The position numbers and the translations under genes are program-made. From an uncultured Polyangiaceae bacterium (lineage in GTDB: Bacteria > Myxococcota_A > Polyangia > Polyangiales > Houyiibacteriaceae): a stretch of DNA of 5,605 bases. The notes under the pieces were generated by a model. It searched no databases. It was given only the letters and a program-made list of their open reading frames with translations, and was not told where the DNA came from. The stretch spans positions 1 to 5,605 of the forward strand of contig CAMYMX010000266.1 of the NCBI GenBank assembly GCA_947259605.1. Direction: 5' to 3'. The stretch's first letter is position 1; every line of letters begins with the position of its first letter. Shown one piece after another: positions 3,623 through 5,605 of this stretch.

Positions 3623-5257
3623 ATGGGCCCCATGGTCGAACGAACGAAAAAGCACCTCTCAGCCGAAGAGAGCCTGGTGCGGCATCTTGTCGCCATCTGC
3701 GAAAGGACTGCGGAGCGGTCCGAGAAGGACGACGCCGGCGTGGGCCGGGCGGGGCTCGATGGCACGCTGAAGGCGGCTCGAATTCGGGCGAGGGAACGTG
3801 CACCCCAGCTGTTCCCAAAGAGCGAGCATCACGACGCCTTGGTGCACGTGCTCGAGCACGACGTCATCGATGCCGTCGCCCAACTCGGCCGTGCAGACGA
3901 CCAGGGCGACTACGAGGCACGACATGCGGCCCTTCAGACACGCCTCGAAGACTTCGAGACCACCCTGACGAAGACTCGCTTCGTGCTTGGCAACGAGGAG
4001 GTCACGTATGCCGATTGCCTGCTTTTCGTTTTCCTCGTGCGCCTGAGCTCTGTGTATTTCGACCTGTTCAAGGCCACCTTTTTTCTTCTTGAAGACCGCC
4101 CCGCGCTCTTTTCCTATTGCCGCGATCTGTTCGAGCGGCCGGAGTTTTTCGAGACGACGGATCTCGAGCGCATCAAGGCCGAATCTTTCTCGAACGAACC
4201 AGTGCTCAACAGCCGCGGCGTCATCCCAGTTGGTGGCGAGCCCGACTTTCATCAGCCCCACGGCCGGCATCTGAGATTCTCGGTCGATCGCGCAGCGGTC
4301 AGCGCTAGGGGCACCGAGGAAAACCAGAAGACAGCCCGAGCCGCTGGCGAGTGGGTGCGCGGCGTGTCCGCGCTCCGACGCGCAATCGAACCACACGCCG
4401 ACGCGGAATTCCCCGCAGAAGGAGGCCGGTACCACCTCTTCGCACCGTACAATTGCCCGTGGTCACATCGCGCGCTCCTCGGCCGCTCGGTCAAGGGACT
4501 CTCCGACATCATTGGGGCCTCCATCGTCTACTTCCGCCGCCATCCCGATCGCGGCTGGCAGTTCAACGACAAGATCCCAGGCTGTACGGCTGACCAAGTC
4601 GGGGGCGAGCGATTCCTGAGCACCTACTACGAACGAGTGGACTCCAAAGAACGCTCAGCCCCGGTTCTTTGGGACACGAAGACCAATCAGATCGTGAACA
4701 ACGAATCCGCCGACATTTTGAGGATGTTCAATCGAGCGTTCGACGATCAGCTTGGCGTTGATTCCATCGACCTCGTCCCCGCGGCGCTCGAGACGGAGAT
4801 CGACGAGCTCAACGAGCTCATCTACCAACGCATCAACAATGGCGCATACAAAGCTGGGTTCGCAGGGAGCCAGGTCGCGTACGAGCGCGCGTACCGGCGA
4901 TACTTTTCGGCGCTCCGCTACCTGAACGAGCTCCTCTCGGGCCGTGAGTTTCTCCTTGGTACCGCGCAGCCGACCGAAGCCGATCTACGACTCTTCCCGA
5001 CCCTCTTCCGCCACGATGCGGTCTACTACGCTCGCTTCAAGCTCAACCAGGCTCGTATCGCCGACTACCCGGAGCTCTCGGCGTGGGTTGCGACCATGCT
5101 CGACTGGCCAGGGATCCGCGAAGCATCGAACCTCGACCACGCCCGCAACGGCTACTTCGGCCGCACGGGAAACGGCATCGTGCCCGCAGGCCCCATACCG
5201 CTCGAGCTTTCGCCAAGCGCGTTCACGCAAGAAGAGTGGTTGGGTCATGACATCTAG
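3623..5257 (+). CDS. Glutathionyl-hydroquinone reductase (Xi-class GST) with extra N-terminal GST_C-like domain
   Basis: Residues about 240-525 form a complete glutathionyl-hydroquinone reductase, which uses one Cys to strip glutathione from S-glutathionyl-hydroquinones and returns the free hydroquinone. Visible hallmarks are GRYHLFAPYNCPWSHR with catalytic Cys278, GCTAD (320-324), APVLWD with the cis-Pro347, NNES (359-362), the helical domain AYKAGFAGSQ, TEADLRLF (451-458), RHDAVYYARFK and the end GNGIVPAGP. The family is usually about 310-330 residues; this protein has 544. Residues about 75-205 look like a second, diverged copy of the helical domain without its thioredoxin half: FVLGNEEVTYADCLLF and VYFDLFK align with FLLGTAQPTEADLRLF and VYYARFK, and VIPVGG with IVPAGP. 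Residues 1-70 are charged and helical-looking. The start is supported by GGAAG seven bases upstream; the in-frame Met4 is an alternative. It is the last of three same-strand genes, 78 bp after the methyltransferase. The enzyme class is secure; the role of the N-terminal domain is unknown. Confidence 0.9.
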   Translation: MGPMVERTKKHLSAEESLVRHLVAICERTAERSEKDDAGVGRAGLDGTLKAARIRARERAPQLFPKSEHHDALVHVLEHDVIDAVAQLGRADDQGDYEARHAALQTRLEDFETTLTKTRFVLGNEEVTYADCLLFVFLVRLSSVYFDLFKATFFLLEDRPALFSYCRDLFERPEFFETTDLERIKAESFSNEPVLNSRGVIPVGGEPDFHQPHGRHLRFSVDRAAVSARGTEENQKTARAAGEWVRGVSALRRAIEPHADAEFPAEGGRYHLFAPYNCPWSHRALLGRSVKGLSDIIGASIVYFRRHPDRGWQFNDKIPGCTADQVGGERFLSTYYERVDSKERSAPVLWDTKTNQIVNNESADILRMFNRAFDDQLGVDSIDLVPAALETEIDELNELIYQRINNGAYKAGFAGSQVAYERAYRRYFSALRYLNELLSGREFLLGTAQPTEADLRLFPTLFRHDAVYYARFKLNQARIADYPELSAWVATMLDWPGIREASNLDHARNGYFGRTGNGIVPAGPIPLELSPSAFTQEEWLGHDI

Positions 5258-5304
5258 TGCCGCGCAATTGGGCACTCAGCTCGAGCCCGATCGGCCTAAG
5301 AGAG
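5252..5304 (+). repeat. 53-bp imperfect direct repeat, copy A (contains the reductase stop codon)
   Basis: It begins ATCTAGT, where TAG is the stop codon of the upstream gene, and ends CTAAGAGAG. Against 5487-5538 I count about 44 matching positions out of 53 with one single-base gap. The conserved blocks are ATCTAGT, CCGCGC, CTCAGC, CGAG, CCGAT and CTAAGAGAG. Confidence 0.75.
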
Positions 5305-5461
5305 ATCAGGACTCGGACCAGAACAAGGCGAGCCAGACGGTGGGCGGGTCTGGGCGCGTCGACGGGGCGAGTCAGCGGGTGAGCGCACGACCTCCGAAGA
5401 GGGCCTCGACCGAGTTTTCGCGGTGTACTCTTCAAGTGCCCGAAATCAGATGGCTCGCGGA

Positions 5462-5478
5462 GGGGGAGCGTGTCCCCC
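5462..5478 (+). repeat. GC-rich hairpin without T-run
   Basis: GGGGGA (5462-5467) pairs with TCCCCC (5473-5478) around GCGTG. The structure is stable but is followed by AATGCC rather than T residues on the plus strand, so it is not a classical intrinsic terminator. It sits just before repeat copy B and could act as a transcript 3' end stabiliser. Confidence 0.4.
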
Positions 5479-5486
5479 AATGCCAT

Positions 5487-5538
5487 ATCTAGTACCGCGC
5501 GATTCAGCTCTCAGCACGAGTCCGATGGGCTAAGAGAG
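5487..5538 (+). repeat. 53-bp imperfect direct repeat, copy B
   Basis: Second copy, 235 bp downstream of copy A and in the same orientation. It is preceded by ATGCCAT, compared with ATGAC before copy A, so weak similarity may begin slightly earlier. No open frame ends convincingly at its TAG. It may mark a dispersed intergenic repeat family or a duplicated gene end. Confidence 0.7.
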
Positions 5539-5605
5539 CCATGCGTTTAAGGACAAGAGGGCGCCGTTGTTCAGCTGGCAGCTCTTGCAATCTCATTCAG
5601 CTGAT

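Larger units (their letters stand above)
5258..5605. other. Non-coding region downstream of the reductase gene
   Basis: Apart from the two 53-bp repeat copies, this stretch shows no frame with start, ribosome site and coding character. It has a GC-rich hairpin at 5462-5478 (GGGGGA / TCCCCC, 5-base loop, no T-run) and a weak CTCG-AC-CGAG stem followed by TTTT at 5405-5418. TTCAGCTG occurs twice near the right edge (5570-5577 and 5597-5604). No strong intrinsic terminator for the three-gene cluster is visible. Confidence 0.55.

Noticed and set aside
3550..4092. Plus-strand frame starting MGKCAPIVRSDLFDW before the reductase
   Set aside because: After about 40 residues it turns into an Arg/Gly-rich out-of-frame reading of the reductase gene. 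It is too short to be the missing thioredoxin half and lacks a clear ribosome site.
3659..4435. 258-codon minus-strand frame opposite the reductase N-terminal half
   Set aside because: Antisense shadow. The plus-strand frame is continuous with the reductase and aligns with a GST helical domain, so that strand is the coding one.
4944..5492. 182-codon plus-strand frame overlapping the reductase 3' end
   Set aside because: Mostly out-of-frame within the reductase and Ser/Arg-rich. The part past 5257 shows no coding character of its own.
5550..5605. tRNA-like stretch (TTCAGCTGGCAGCTCTTGCA) at the right edge
   Set aside because: It faintly resembles a D-arm followed by an anticodon stem, but stem pairings do not close correctly and the T-arm would lie outside the window, so a tRNA cannot be supported.

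Overview
The window is a GC-rich stretch of bacterial chromosome with strongly G/C-ending codons. A lysine-rich basic protein, an IS200-like Y1 transposase of the long C-terminal-tail type, an exported lipoprotein methyltransferase and glutathione-dependent enzymes together suggest a myxobacterium-like (Myxococcota/deltaproteobacterial) genome. This taxonomic call is inference from gene types and composition; no rRNA or marker gene is present.

Layout. Positions 1-137 (minus strand) hold the first 45 codons of a very basic Lys/Ala/Pro/Thr protein, with its own Shine-Dalgarno sequence and a plausible -10 box. Positions 138-478 are non-coding and contain a small intrinsic-terminator-like hairpin for leftward transcripts. 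Positions 479-1396 (minus) encode an apparently intact single-domain HUH/Y1 transposase. One perfect hairpin covers its start codon and another sits just past its stop codon. An 18-bp sequence is found inverted on the two sides of this gene. Positions 1445-1704 are a near-perfect tandem duplication of about 130 bp, followed by what looks like the 3' scrap of a lost gene (to 1796) and a leader region with two overlapping, mutually exclusive hairpins.

Positions 1895-5257 hold three plus-strand genes with 63- and 78-bp gaps: a glutaredoxin/GST-type protein with a CPFC active site, a lipoprotein-signal class I methyltransferase resembling the COG4798 'predicted methyltransferase' group, and a 544-residue glutathionyl-hydroquinone reductase (Xi-class GST, ECM4/YqjG type). 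The reductase carries an extra degenerate GST C-terminal-like helical domain at its N-terminus. Two of the three act on glutathione or thiol chemistry, so the group is plausibly a quinone/xenobiotic detoxification cluster. The methyltransferase's substrate and role cannot be read from sequence.

Positions 5258-5605 appear non-coding. They contain two diverged copies of a ~53-bp direct repeat, one of which runs through the stop codon of the reductase gene.

The most unusual items are the N-terminally extended quinone reductase, the hairpin that would lock the transposase start site, and the repeat families on both sides of the three-gene cluster. No CRISPR array, rRNA or complete tRNA was seen, and no obvious defence or biosynthetic system is present.
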